Of a DNA stretch of 64,000 nt, positions 27,271 to 36,500 are shown piece by piece. The position numbers were made by a program, and so were the translations under genes. How positions within the stretch are numbered: position 1 is the first letter of the stretch; each line of letters opens with the position of its first letter. Source of the DNA: Micromonospora saelicesensis (lineage in GTDB: Bacteria > Actinomycetota > Actinomycetes > Mycobacteriales > Micromonosporaceae); the NCBI RefSeq assembly GCF_900091575.1, contig NZ_FMCR01000005.1, forward strand, positions 372,001 to 436,000, written 5' to 3'. The notes beneath the pieces are model-generated. The model searched no databases and was not told the origin of the DNA. It saw only the letters and a program-made list of their open reading frames with translations.

Positions 27271-27431
27271 CAAGGGCTCAGCTTCGTTCATCGCGGTGAT
27301 CGTTTGTCTGATGTGGTGGGCTGCGAAGACGGAGGCCAGTCCGATGCCGATCGGGTCGGTGCGGACGTGTCGTCGGCATCCTGCCACCGTCCTGTCGTTG
27401 TCATTCCCGGCGGTTGGTGAAGTTCCTACAC

Positions 27432-27460
27432 TTGTGAGCCAACACCACCTCCGATACATA
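27432..27460 (+). promoter_or_regulatory. Probable sigma-70-type promoter for the SCO2525-2522 operon
   Basis: TTGTGA at 27432-27437 and TACATA at 27455-27460 are separated by exactly 17 bp, in a locally AT-richer patch of a GC-rich gap. Transcription would start near 27467, about 60 nt before the methyltransferase ATG 27527. Confidence 0.55.
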
Positions 27461-27526
27461 ATGGGCAGTGCACTGAGCGCCGCTCCAGCGACCTATGTGA
27501 TTCGCCGACCCGATGGAGGCCCGTCC

Positions 27527-28318
27527 ATGGCGTTGAGCCCGGCGACTGGGGGCGGTTGCGGCGAGTCGACGCCACGCTCGCCGATTCAGTCGCCGAGGCC
27601 GGTCAATTCCGACGTCGAGTGGGACAGCTTCGACCCGCAGGCATATGTCCGGCACAACTACGCGGATCTGCGGTCCGACGATCGGGAGATCCTCTGCCGC
27701 ATCCGAGACTTCTTCGCCGAGGCGAAGCTCTCCGACGCGCGGTGCGTCGACGTGGGGTCGGGAGCGAATCTGTACCCGGCGTTGTCGCTTCTGCCGTTCG
27801 CGAAGGCCGTCGACCTGTGCGAATGGTCGACGGCGAACGTGAACTGGCTGCGCGCGCAGGTCGACAGTTACGACGAGCTCTGGGACCCGTACTGGCAGGT
27901 GTGTGCGGAGCACCCGGCGTACGCGGCACTGGCGGACCCGCGCCGGCGCCTGGCGCAGGTGGGCCGGGTGGTGCGGGCCAGCGTCTTCACCCTGCCGAGG
28001 CACGCCTGGAGCGCCGGCACGATGTTCTTCGTGGCCTGCTCCATCTCGGCGGACCGGGGCGAGGCCGAGCACGCGATCGGTCGGTTTCTGGACGCGCTGC
28101 GGCCCGGGTCGCCCTTCGCCGTGACGGTCATGCTCGGGTCCCTCGGCTACAGCGTCGGTCGGCGGATGTTCCCGGCGGTGGCACTGCAGCGCGCCGACGT
28201 GGTGGCCAGCATCGCGACTGGCGCGTACGACCTGGACGTCCACGAGGTGCGGCCCAAGCCGCCGCTGCGGGACGGGTATTTGAGCATGCTGCTGGCCACC
28301 GGCCGTACCCGCGGATAG
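27527..28318 (+). CDS. SCO2525-family SAM-dependent methyltransferase
   Basis: A 263-aa methyltransferase of the NNMT/PNMT/TEMT-like class. Motif I is CVDVGSGANLYPAL; an acidic residue ends strand 2 (VDLCEWS) and NVNWLRAQV follows, all typical of the family. The region FDPQAYVRHNYADLR is the characteristic NNMT-like start. ATG 27527 has GGAGG 7 nt upstream. It opens the conserved SCO2525-2524-2523-2522-2521 gene set known from Streptomyces coelicolor; substrate and role of the set are unknown. Family assignment is from recall of the conserved order and sequence style. Confidence 0.82.
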   Translation: MALSPATGGGCGESTPRSPIQSPRPVNSDVEWDSFDPQAYVRHNYADLRSDDREILCRIRDFFAEAKLSDARCVDVGSGANLYPALSLLPFAKAVDLCEWSTANVNWLRAQVDSYDELWDPYWQVCAEHPAYAALADPRRRLAQVGRVVRASVFTLPRHAWSAGTMFFVACSISADRGEAEHAIGRFLDALRPGSPFAVTVMLGSLGYSVGRRMFPAVALQRADVVASIATGAYDLDVHEVRPKPPLRDGYLSMLLATGRTRG

Positions 28319-28546
28319 CGCCGACGCGGGCCTGTGGGACGCGCGGATGTCGTGCTGTCGGCGCAGCGTGGCGGCGCGGCATTCCATCGCGCCCGATTGG
28401 CCGGAGTGCCGACACGCGACCCTCGAAGCCTTTCAAGTGGCACTCGACTGGCCCGCTACCATGATGCTGTACGTCATAGTGGACCATCGTGGGCACGGCA
28501 ATACCAGAGGTTTCGAGTCGACGACTACAACAGACGGCGGTGGATC

Positions 28547-30388
28547 ATGCGGATGCAGCCGCGCCAGGAGATCCTCGACATCTGGCGGGCTACGGTTCGC
28601 AGTTGCTGGGCGAACGGTGAATGGCACTGGGGTAGCCGAAGTGGTAGCAACTCGATCAGCGACGCAGAGCAACTGCTGACCCTGTTGCTTCCCGCGGCCA
28701 AGGTCCCCGTGTTGTCACTGGACGACCCGGACCGCGCCGACGAAGAGGTGATCGACGCGCTCAGCCCGATCGGCGGCGCGATCGAGATTCCCCGCCGGCT
28801 GGTCAGCGTGATGATCGACTATTTCCGGCGGTACACCGACGACGCTGGCGCTCCGATCTTCGGCGGGGGTAGTTACCTCACCCCGCTGGAGGGCGGTCCG
28901 GAGCTCACCGACGAGCAGCGTTCCCTGGACATCGTCGACTCGTTCGCGGTGTCGGTCACACTCACGCTGGCGACGATCGGTTTCGTCAAGGTCTACCGGG
29001 GCTCCACCCAGCGGCGCGACCTGTTGGCGCAACTGGACGAACTGGAGGCGATGGCGGGCGCGCGCCTGACGGCGGCGATGGTCGGCCTGCTCCGCAGCTT
29101 CAGCACCTTCGTCTTCACCTCCAGCGACGAGTACGGCATTCGTCTGTGCGACATGGTCAACCAGGACGAGTTGCCGCGCCGCGAACTGGTGGCGGCGCTG
29201 CGCGAGCAGTTGCGGGACACGATGGCGAGCCTGCGTAGCGTGATCATCGGATCTGGTCGGGTGACCGAGGACCTGGACAACAGCGAGATGCTGTTCGAGT
29301 GCGGCTGGTCGTGGGGGATCATCTCCGGGGCCGAGGAGGTTCCGACCACAGAGCCGATCGGGCTGCAGCGTGAGGGTGCTGCGGAGAACGCTCCCTACCT
29401 CTACTTCACAGTGATCGCGATGGACGCCATCGAGGACCTGAACTCCGAACGCACCCGGCTGCTCGGGTTGCTCAACGAGGAGCAGCAGCGGCTGTCCCGG
29501 GCGCTGCAACTGCGCTGGGAGCTCACCCGGACGTACTGGGCGACGGTGGCGACCTTCGGCAACCGACGGCGGTGGCCCATCGAGGACATTCCCTGGCGGA
29601 CGACCGACGGTGACCGGACCGACTACTACACCCTCCAGGCCACGTCGCTGGCGGTGAAGGGCCTGATCGCCGTCGGGCGCGGCGGTGACGAGGAGCTCGG
29701 GCGGATCGCCTCGGTGCTGGTGGAGCTGGCGCAGCGGGCGCGGATCACCCGGCGGGCGTCGCCCGGCGAGCCGGCGCTGTTCGTGCACGCGCCAGGCAAG
29801 CGGGTGACACTGAACGACGACACGTCAAAGCCGATCATGACGTGGAACGTGAACGAGTTCTCCACGGTGCTGCTGCAGCGGGCGACCACCGTCGCCGGTC
29901 TGCTGAGCAACGCCCGACGGCGCAGCGAACTGCTCGAGCTGGCCGACGAGGTGTGGGACCACCTGCTGCTGCGGCGCATCCCGGACGGCCGGCACCAGGG
30001 GCTGTGGGACCACGCCGGTGGTGCTTTTCCCGGCCTGGCGCCGAAGCCGGACGCACCCTCCTGGTATCTGACCGAGCGGGTGGTGCAGGCTCTGGTCACC
30101 TCCGGTCAGCTGCTGTGGGAGCGGCCGTTCCCGCGAGCCGGTCGGCTGGCCGACTACGCGCAGGATCTCATCGACGAGGCCGAATACCTGTTCGACCGGG
30201 AGTTGATGCGCGGCACCTTCGACGGTGAGGCGATGCAGCGCAGCATGCGCAGCATCCGAGCCAGCCTGGGCCGGGCGCAGTTGCTGGTTGACGAGCGTCC
30301 CGGCACGGCGGCCGCTCTGGCGAACACTCTCCTGTTGCTGCTCAACGACGTCGCCACCGGTCAGCAGAAGGCCAGCGAGGGGATCTGA
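28547..30388 (+). CDS. SCO2524-family protein
   Basis: A 613-aa cytosolic protein without TM segments or known catalytic motif. It is helix-rich, with many Leu/Glu/Arg heptads (LLGLLNEEQQRLSRALQLRWE) and a central FVFTSSDEYGIRLCDMV segment. ATG 28547 or 28553 are possible starts; the frame is open further up to 28334 without support. TGA is followed immediately by the ATG of the P-loop gene, so the two are coupled. The assignment rests on gene order in the SCO2521-2525 set. Function unknown. Confidence 0.75.
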   Translation: MRMQPRQEILDIWRATVRSCWANGEWHWGSRSGSNSISDAEQLLTLLLPAAKVPVLSLDDPDRADEEVIDALSPIGGAIEIPRRLVSVMIDYFRRYTDDAGAPIFGGGSYLTPLEGGPELTDEQRSLDIVDSFAVSVTLTLATIGFVKVYRGSTQRRDLLAQLDELEAMAGARLTAAMVGLLRSFSTFVFTSSDEYGIRLCDMVNQDELPRRELVAALREQLRDTMASLRSVIIGSGRVTEDLDNSEMLFECGWSWGIISGAEEVPTTEPIGLQREGAAENAPYLYFTVIAMDAIEDLNSERTRLLGLLNEEQQRLSRALQLRWELTRTYWATVATFGNRRRWPIEDIPWRTTDGDRTDYYTLQATSLAVKGLIAVGRGGDEELGRIASVLVELAQRARITRRASPGEPALFVHAPGKRVTLNDDTSKPIMTWNVNEFSTVLLQRATTVAGLLSNARRRSELLELADEVWDHLLLRRIPDGRHQGLWDHAGGAFPGLAPKPDAPSWYLTERVVQALVTSGQLLWERPFPRAGRLADYAQDLIDEAEYLFDRELMRGTFDGEAMQRSMRSIRASLGRAQLLVDERPGTAAALANTLLLLLNDVATGQQKASEGI

Positions 30389-31318
30389 ATGCTGGTCTTC
30401 GTCACGTCGCACAAGGGCGGCACCGGGCGGTCGGTGACCGCGGCGAACATCGCCTACCGCAGCGCGTTGTCCGGTCGCCCCACCTGCTACCTGGATTACG
30501 ACTTCGGCTCGCCGACCGCCGGCATCACGTTCCAGATTCCGCAGGCCGTCAATGGCGTGGAGGGCGCCGGGCCCAACGGTGGCGGCCTGCACCGATATCT
30601 GCGCGGGGAGATCCCGTCTCCGGAGCAGTTGGACGTGTGGGGCACCTCCGAACGTGCCAGCCTGCGTCAGAGGCCCATCGGGTCCGGTCCGCTGGTGCTC
30701 CTGCCGGGGCAACGCAACGGTAGCGAGTTCGGTTTCACCAACGACATCGCCAAGCGCTGCGCCGAGCTCTTCCTCCGGCTGGAGGAGGAGTTCGACCTGA
30801 CCCTGGTGGACCTCAGCGCCGGCCGGTCGTACGCCAGCCAGATCGCGCTGGCCGCCACCGCGACCTCGACCCTGCGCAAGGTCGCCGTGCGCTGGTTGGT
30901 CTTCCACCGGTGGACACCCCAGCACGTCACCGCAGCGGCGGACCTGGCCTTCGAGGCGGGTGGGATCGTGGCCATGGGCAAGGAGTACGGCCACGAGCCG
31001 GACAGGCTGCGGGAGTCGCTGCGCTTCATCCGTACGGCGGTGATCGACTCACGTGGCCCGGAGGTCGGCCACCTCGGCCTCGCCCAGCAGGCCTTCCTGC
31101 GCAAGTGCGACGCGGAGCTGTCGGAGCTGGCCCGACGACGAGGTGTCGGGCGTACGACGCTGCTCGGCATGGTGCCGCTGGATCCTCTGCTGCAGTGGCG
31201 GGAGCAGCTGATCTCCGATCACGACGTGCAATCCAAGATTGCCAACGTCAAGACGGTGGACGCGTTCGTTGACCTGACCGAGAAGCTTTTCGACGAGACG
31301 GCATGGGACACCGCGTGA
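30389..31318 (+). CDS. SCO2523-family variant P-loop (MinD/ParA-like) protein
   Basis: A 309-aa SIMIBI-class P-loop protein. The deviant Walker A is SHKGGTGRSVTAAN, with Arg where ParA/MinD have Lys, hence variant. YLDYDFGSPTAG resembles the switch I/Walker A-prime region and LTLVDLSAGRS the Walker B region. Members of this variant class are proposed organisers or switch proteins of multi-gene conflict and signalling systems; that is literature inference, not seen here. It begins right after the upstream stop (30388/30389). Confidence 0.82.
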   Translation: MLVFVTSHKGGTGRSVTAANIAYRSALSGRPTCYLDYDFGSPTAGITFQIPQAVNGVEGAGPNGGGLHRYLRGEIPSPEQLDVWGTSERASLRQRPIGSGPLVLLPGQRNGSEFGFTNDIAKRCAELFLRLEEEFDLTLVDLSAGRSYASQIALAATATSTLRKVAVRWLVFHRWTPQHVTAAADLAFEAGGIVAMGKEYGHEPDRLRESLRFIRTAVIDSRGPEVGHLGLAQQAFLRKCDAELSELARRRGVGRTTLLGMVPLDPLLQWREQLISDHDVQSKIANVKTVDAFVDLTEKLFDETAWDTA

Positions 31319-32280
31319 TCGGCATGGATGTCAGGTTCCAGGAGGCAGCTGCGGTGCGTCGTACAGAGAGCGTGGCGTACTCGCATCTGTCGGTGGAGCT
31401 GGGGCACTTCTACGCTGAGGACTTCGGCGACGGGTGTGAGGAGCTCAGGCGCAAGTTCGAGCGGATCGCTGACTGGTCGGCCGCGATCCCGGCGCTGGCC
31501 CGACGAGGGTTGCCCGCACACCGGGAGCCGCGGATCAGCACCTGCTTCATGTTGGACGACTACTTTCACCGCTTCGGTACCCCCCGCGAGGTGATCCCGC
31601 AGGTGCAGAGCGCTGCGGCGGAGCACGGCCTGATCTTGGACTACGTGGCCCGGGAGTCCAGCTTCGCCCGGCACGACGGTGCCGAGCTGGCCCGGTTGGT
31701 GGTCGACACACTGGTGGTGGAGCCACCTCGGCACACCACCGGGAGTCGTCCACCGTTGAGCGAGTCGGGCTGGCTGTCCAACGGTAAGCGGTCCCCCGGG
31801 CACGTCGACGCGCCGGCGATGACCCTGCCACGTCCGTGGTCTCCGCCGTTGCAGTCCGGCGACCCCCGGCACTCCATCTTCGTCGACATCGAGCTCTGGT
31901 CCGACGAGCCGGACGCCCGGGTGTGGGCCTGCGCCCTGCTCGCCTCGGTCTGGCAGATGACCCGACTCGGCGTGCTACGGCATCGGGGCGAGACGATGAC
32001 GCAGCCGTGTCGGCTCGCCGGTGAGTTGCCGACGGACTGGGACGAACTACCGGCGATCGTCCAGTTGAACCCGGCGGCCGCGCCGTTCTGCGCGTATCGC
32101 ACGCTGACCCTGATGGGCACCCAGTACCTGCCGGTGGAGCTGGCCGTACGGACAATCCTCGGCCAGGTGGCGGTGCCGCCGGCGGTCGCGCAGCAGGTCG
32201 CCAAACGGGCCGGCGGCGAGGGCCTGCACCTGCCCAGCGAGCTGGTCGACCGGCTGAGCTACGTGTTCATCAGCGACTGA
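31303..32280 (+). CDS. SCO2522-family protein
   Basis: A protein of up to 325 aa overlapping the P-loop gene by 16 nt (ATG 31303); GTG 31315 inside a GTGA overlap and ATG 31324 are alternatives. It contains SHLSVELGHFYAEDFGDG and RISTCFMLDDYFHRF near the N-terminus, reminiscent of a conserved catalytic-type acidic/His pattern, and ends in a helical domain. No fold is recognised with confidence. It is the last plus-strand member, ending 6 bp from the convergent SCO2521-like gene. Confidence 0.75.
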   Translation: MGHRVIGMDVRFQEAAAVRRTESVAYSHLSVELGHFYAEDFGDGCEELRRKFERIADWSAAIPALARRGLPAHREPRISTCFMLDDYFHRFGTPREVIPQVQSAAAEHGLILDYVARESSFARHDGAELARLVVDTLVVEPPRHTTGSRPPLSESGWLSNGKRSPGHVDAPAMTLPRPWSPPLQSGDPRHSIFVDIELWSDEPDARVWACALLASVWQMTRLGVLRHRGETMTQPCRLAGELPTDWDELPAIVQLNPAAAPFCAYRTLTLMGTQYLPVELAVRTILGQVAVPPAVAQQVAKRAGGEGLHLPSELVDRLSYVFISD

Positions 32281-32286
32281 GCGTGC

Positions 32287-33243
32287 TCAGCGTCGGCACG
32301 GCTCGTCGACGGCCACCCGACCGGCCAGGTCGCGCAGCAGAGCCATGTTGCTCACGCTGATCTGATCCCGGATCCAGTTGACCGACGAGTTCCATTGACG
32401 GCTGAACCCGGGTACCTGCTCCAACTGGTCCCAGATCGGCCGCAGCCGCGGGTGCACCCGCGCGCCGGGCAGCCACAGGTGCAGCAGGTGCTCCAGCACC
32501 GGCCGCAGCCGCTCGACGTGCTCCTGCCCGGGGGCCGATCGGGTGACCACGGACTCCACCAGCGAGGACAGCATGGTCAGCAGCCAGTCGTGCAACGCGA
32601 GATCTTCGCAGAGCCCGGCCACGGCGGCCGGCACGTCCTGCGGGTCCAGCACGAGTTCGACCGTACGCAGGGTGGGCGAGTCCACGGTGACCACCGCCGA
32701 GACGTCCCGGTTCGGACGCTCGTCGGCCTGCGCGGTCCAGCGCAGCCGTGTGCGGGCGGTGCGTAGTGGCGGGCGCCGGTCCAGCAGGTCGGACATCTGC
32801 ACACCGTCGAGCACCCTGCCGGTGATCGCCTCCAGGTTCAGCACGTCGGCGTTGTTGCCGTGCAGGAAGCCCGCGCCCAGGTCGGCGACGTCCAGCTTGC
32901 CGACCGTCTCCAGGACGCCGGGGTTGGCCAGATAGTGCGACCACGGTTGGCGGCGCTCGCCAGCGACGACGTGGATGACCGAGGAGGCCTGCACGATCCG
33001 GCCGCCGGTGATGATGGCCCGGGTGACGACGGCTCCCACCCCACGCAACTGGCGCTGTCTGGCGCTCGGGAGCCAGCAGTCGACACCGGTGCGGACATCG
33101 GGTGACACCGCGTACAGCGATGGACGCCGCGAGGTCAGCACCGCCTCGCCCTCGATCAGGCTGAGCACTTCGGCGCTCTGCTCCTGGGCCAACGCCGTGC
33201 TGTGCTGCAGAAGGCTGGTGTGCACCTCACCGACCGTGAGCAT
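32287..33243 (-). CDS. SCO2521-family protein
   Basis: A 318-aa protein on the opposite strand from the other members of the set, tail to tail with the SCO2522-like gene (6 bp apart). The first half is beta-rich (AVLTSRRPSLYAVSPDV), the second half helical with Trp/Leu (WLLTMLSSLVESVV). ATG 33243 has AGGAAG just upstream. Divergent from the NACHT gene; the 294-bp gap holds the promoters of both but shows no strong box. Function unknown. Confidence 0.75.
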   Translation of the reverse strand: MLTVGEVHTSLLQHSTALAQEQSAEVLSLIEGEAVLTSRRPSLYAVSPDVRTGVDCWLPSARQRQLRGVGAVVTRAIITGGRIVQASSVIHVVAGERRQPWSHYLANPGVLETVGKLDVADLGAGFLHGNNADVLNLEAITGRVLDGVQMSDLLDRRPPLRTARTRLRWTAQADERPNRDVSAVVTVDSPTLRTVELVLDPQDVPAAVAGLCEDLALHDWLLTMLSSLVESVVTRSAPGQEHVERLRPVLEHLLHLWLPGARVHPRLRPIWDQLEQVPGFSRQWNSSVNWIRDQISVSNMALLRDLAGRVAVDEPCRR

Positions 33244-33537
33244 GGCTTCCTCCGCAACGCTGCCACCGACCCGCGCTCATCCCGCGGAATGCGGCTCATG
33301 CTGATTGACGTACACACCTCGCGACCGGCACTGACACGGATCCGCGGACAACCGAAACTCCGCGAGTACGAGATTCGACCGCCCGGATCCGTATCTGTTG
33401 ATGGCCATCATAAGCCCGGGGTCGGCGGGAATCCCATGTACGGCGGGCGTTCGGAGTGTTCGCGGGTCGGACGGACGTGACAGCGGCTGATATTTTCAAT
33501 GGTGCGGTCGCCAGCCACCCCCTGGAGTTTGCCGTTC

Positions 33538-36500
33538 ATGAAGGTCTACATTTCGGCCACACAAAAGGACCTGCTGGAATACCGCGCTGCCGTGCACGCC
33601 GTGGCTCGCCGTCTCGAGATCGACGACGTGGCCATGGAGGCGTACGGCGCCGACATCCGGCCGCCGCTGGAGCGCTGCCTCGCCGACGTGCGGCGGTGCG
33701 ACCTCTACGTGGGGCTGTTCGCCTGGCGGTACGGGTTCCGGCCGCCGGGCCAGGAGTCCTCCATCACCGAGTTGGAGTACCGGGAGGCGCTGGCGGCGGG
33801 AAAGCCCTGCCTGGTCTTCCTGCTCGCGGAGGACACGCCCTGGCCGGTCGACATGATCGACCGGGATGCCGACTGGCAGCAGATCGTCGCGTTGCGCCGT
33901 GAGCTCAAGGAGCGCCACCTCTGCGCCTTCTTCTCCGGCGTGGACGACCTCACCGCCAAGGTGACCGCCGCACTGGCCGACGTACGCAGTGGCAGGTCCC
34001 CGGCGCGCGAGCCCGCCGACCCGGACACCCACCTGCCGACGGCCGTCCGCAACCAGTACTACAAGCAGTTGTCGCTGAGATACCAGGCCGTCTCGGTGGA
34101 CGCGGTCTCACCGCGTCCCACCATCGGCTACCTCACCGTCGGGCTGCCCAAGGTGTTCGTGGAGCCCCGCGTCCACGAGGACGCGCGACCGGAGATGCCG
34201 CTGGCGTGGTGGCGTTGGGCCGGGTCCACGCCGGGCGACGACGTCGGCGGGCTGCCCGGGGTGGTCAACCCGGAGGAGGTGGAGCGGCTCTGGGAGGAGT
34301 ACGCAGCCAAGGACGAGCTGTCGTTGTTCGACGTGGTGTCCGACCCGGGCCGGCGCATGATCGTGCTGCTCGGCGACCCCGGCTCCGGCAAGTCCGCGGC
34401 CGCGCGGTACCTGGCGCTGACGCTGGCCGAGGTCTGCGTCGAGCCTCGACTGAGCGCGCTGGACCGGTACCTACCCGTCCTGATCGAGCTGCGCTCCTAC
34501 GCCACCCATCACGGGGACGGCCGGTGCGACGGCTTGCTCGACTACGTCGGCCACCGCCACCAGCAGGGGCTGGCCGGTATCGACCAGAACGTGCTGGAGG
34601 CGTACCTGCGCCAGGGCGGCCAGGCGCTGTTCCTGTTCGACGGCCTCGACGAGGTGTTCGACCCCGCGCAGCGGGAAGAGGTGGCCGCGCAGATCGCCAC
34701 GTTCGCCAACGAGTACCCGGGGGTGCTGACCGTGGTCACTTCGCGGGCGGCCGGCTACCAGCGGCACACCTTCGCCAACGCAGGCTTCGACCACTTCACG
34801 CTGGAGGATCTCGACGACGAGCAGATCGCGAGGTTTCTCGGCAACTGGTACCGCTATGTGATGCCCACGCCGGCTGCGGAGGCAGAGCGGCAGCGGCGGC
34901 AGATCCTCGACGTGGTGGGCAGTTCTCGAGCGATGCGCGAGATCGCCGGCAACCCTCTGCTGCTGATGCTCATGGCGATCGTCGGCCGGGGTCACCCGCT
35001 GCCCCGCAACCGACGCCGGCTCTACGCGCACGTGACCGACGTACTGATTTCCGAGTGGGATGTGACCAAGCAACTGCGCGAGAGCCACGGCGACGTGCCG
35101 TCGCTGGACCTGCAGGCGAAGCGTCGGCTGCTGCGTCACCTGGCGTATTGGATGCAGTTCCGCGAGTCCGGCCCCGCCGGAAACTACATTGAGTCCGACG
35201 AACTGGCGCGCATCTTCCGGGACCACCTCGTCGCGTTCTACGGTTTTGAGAATGAGCGGGCGCTCGCCATGGCCTACTCGATGATCGACAAATTGCGGCA
35301 GCGAAGCTTCATCCTGGAACGTTACGGACTGCGACTGTTCGGGTTCGTGCACCGCGCGTTCCTGGAGTTCTTCTGTGCCGAAGAGATCGTGGACAGATGC
35401 GAGCACGATCCGACCTGGGACCTCGATCGTCTGCGTTCGCTGTTTCGCGAGCGCTGGGCCGATCCGTCGTGGCGGGAGGTGCTTCGACTGGTCGCCAGCG
35501 CCCTGCCCGCCCAGACCGCCAACGAGTTGGTCACCCTGCTCGCCACCGAGGCCACTCAACCGTGGCCGCCGCTGAACCTGACCGGGCCGCCGTGGAACCT
35601 GGTGCTGGCGGCGCAGTGCGTGGCCGAGGCGCCGCAGCCCGCCGAACTGGCCGGCGCGGGCGACGCCGTGCTGCGCCAGGTCGTGCGTCTCATCGAGCAT
35701 GGCATCTCCGCCGACGACCCGAACCTGGTGGATCTCACCGAGCAGGAGCTGCTGTCCTCGATCCGGGCGCTCGGCCCCAGTTGGCCCGGCCGGGAGATCT
35801 TCCTGCACTGGTACCGCCGCCGTGGGGTCCGGACCAGTTGGCGATCCGGCTCTCCCTTCGCCACCCGGATCGCGGCGGTGCTGTCCACCGCCGAGGAGCA
35901 GATGGAGGACCTGCTCGTCCGGGAGCTGGGGCAGGGCCGCGAGCGGCAGGCCCACCTCACCCTGGTCGCCGGGCTGGCCGAGGCCGCCGGCCGCCTCGAG
36001 GCCACCGGCGGCAGCAGTCACCGATGCCGGGACATCCTGCTCGCCCAGGCGCAGGCCGAGGTCTCCACCGCGGTGCGGCAGGCCGCCGTCCGCGCGCTGG
36101 TCGCCCACTTCGGCGCCGACCTCGACCTCGTGGACGTACTGCGCGACCTCGCCAAATCCCCTGATCTCGCGGTGCGGGCGCTGGCCGTGCAGTCCCTCGG
36201 GACCCGGTCCGAACTCTCCGACGACGTCCGTCAGGTGTTGGCCAGGGCCACCGGGGACACCGCCGTCGCGGTACGGCGAGCCGCCGCCGCAGTGCTCACC
36301 GCGCGTTGCGCCGACCTGCCGGACGCACCCGAGACGATGCAACGGCTGCTGGCCACCGACACCGACCCCGGTGTGGTGCAGTGCGTGCTGAAGGGTCTGC
36401 TGGTTCTGCCGGAGTACGCCGAGACCGCACGAACCACGGCGTTGCAGCGGGTCACCGGCGATTCCCCGGACGAGGTCCGACGCTGCATTCTGACCCAACT

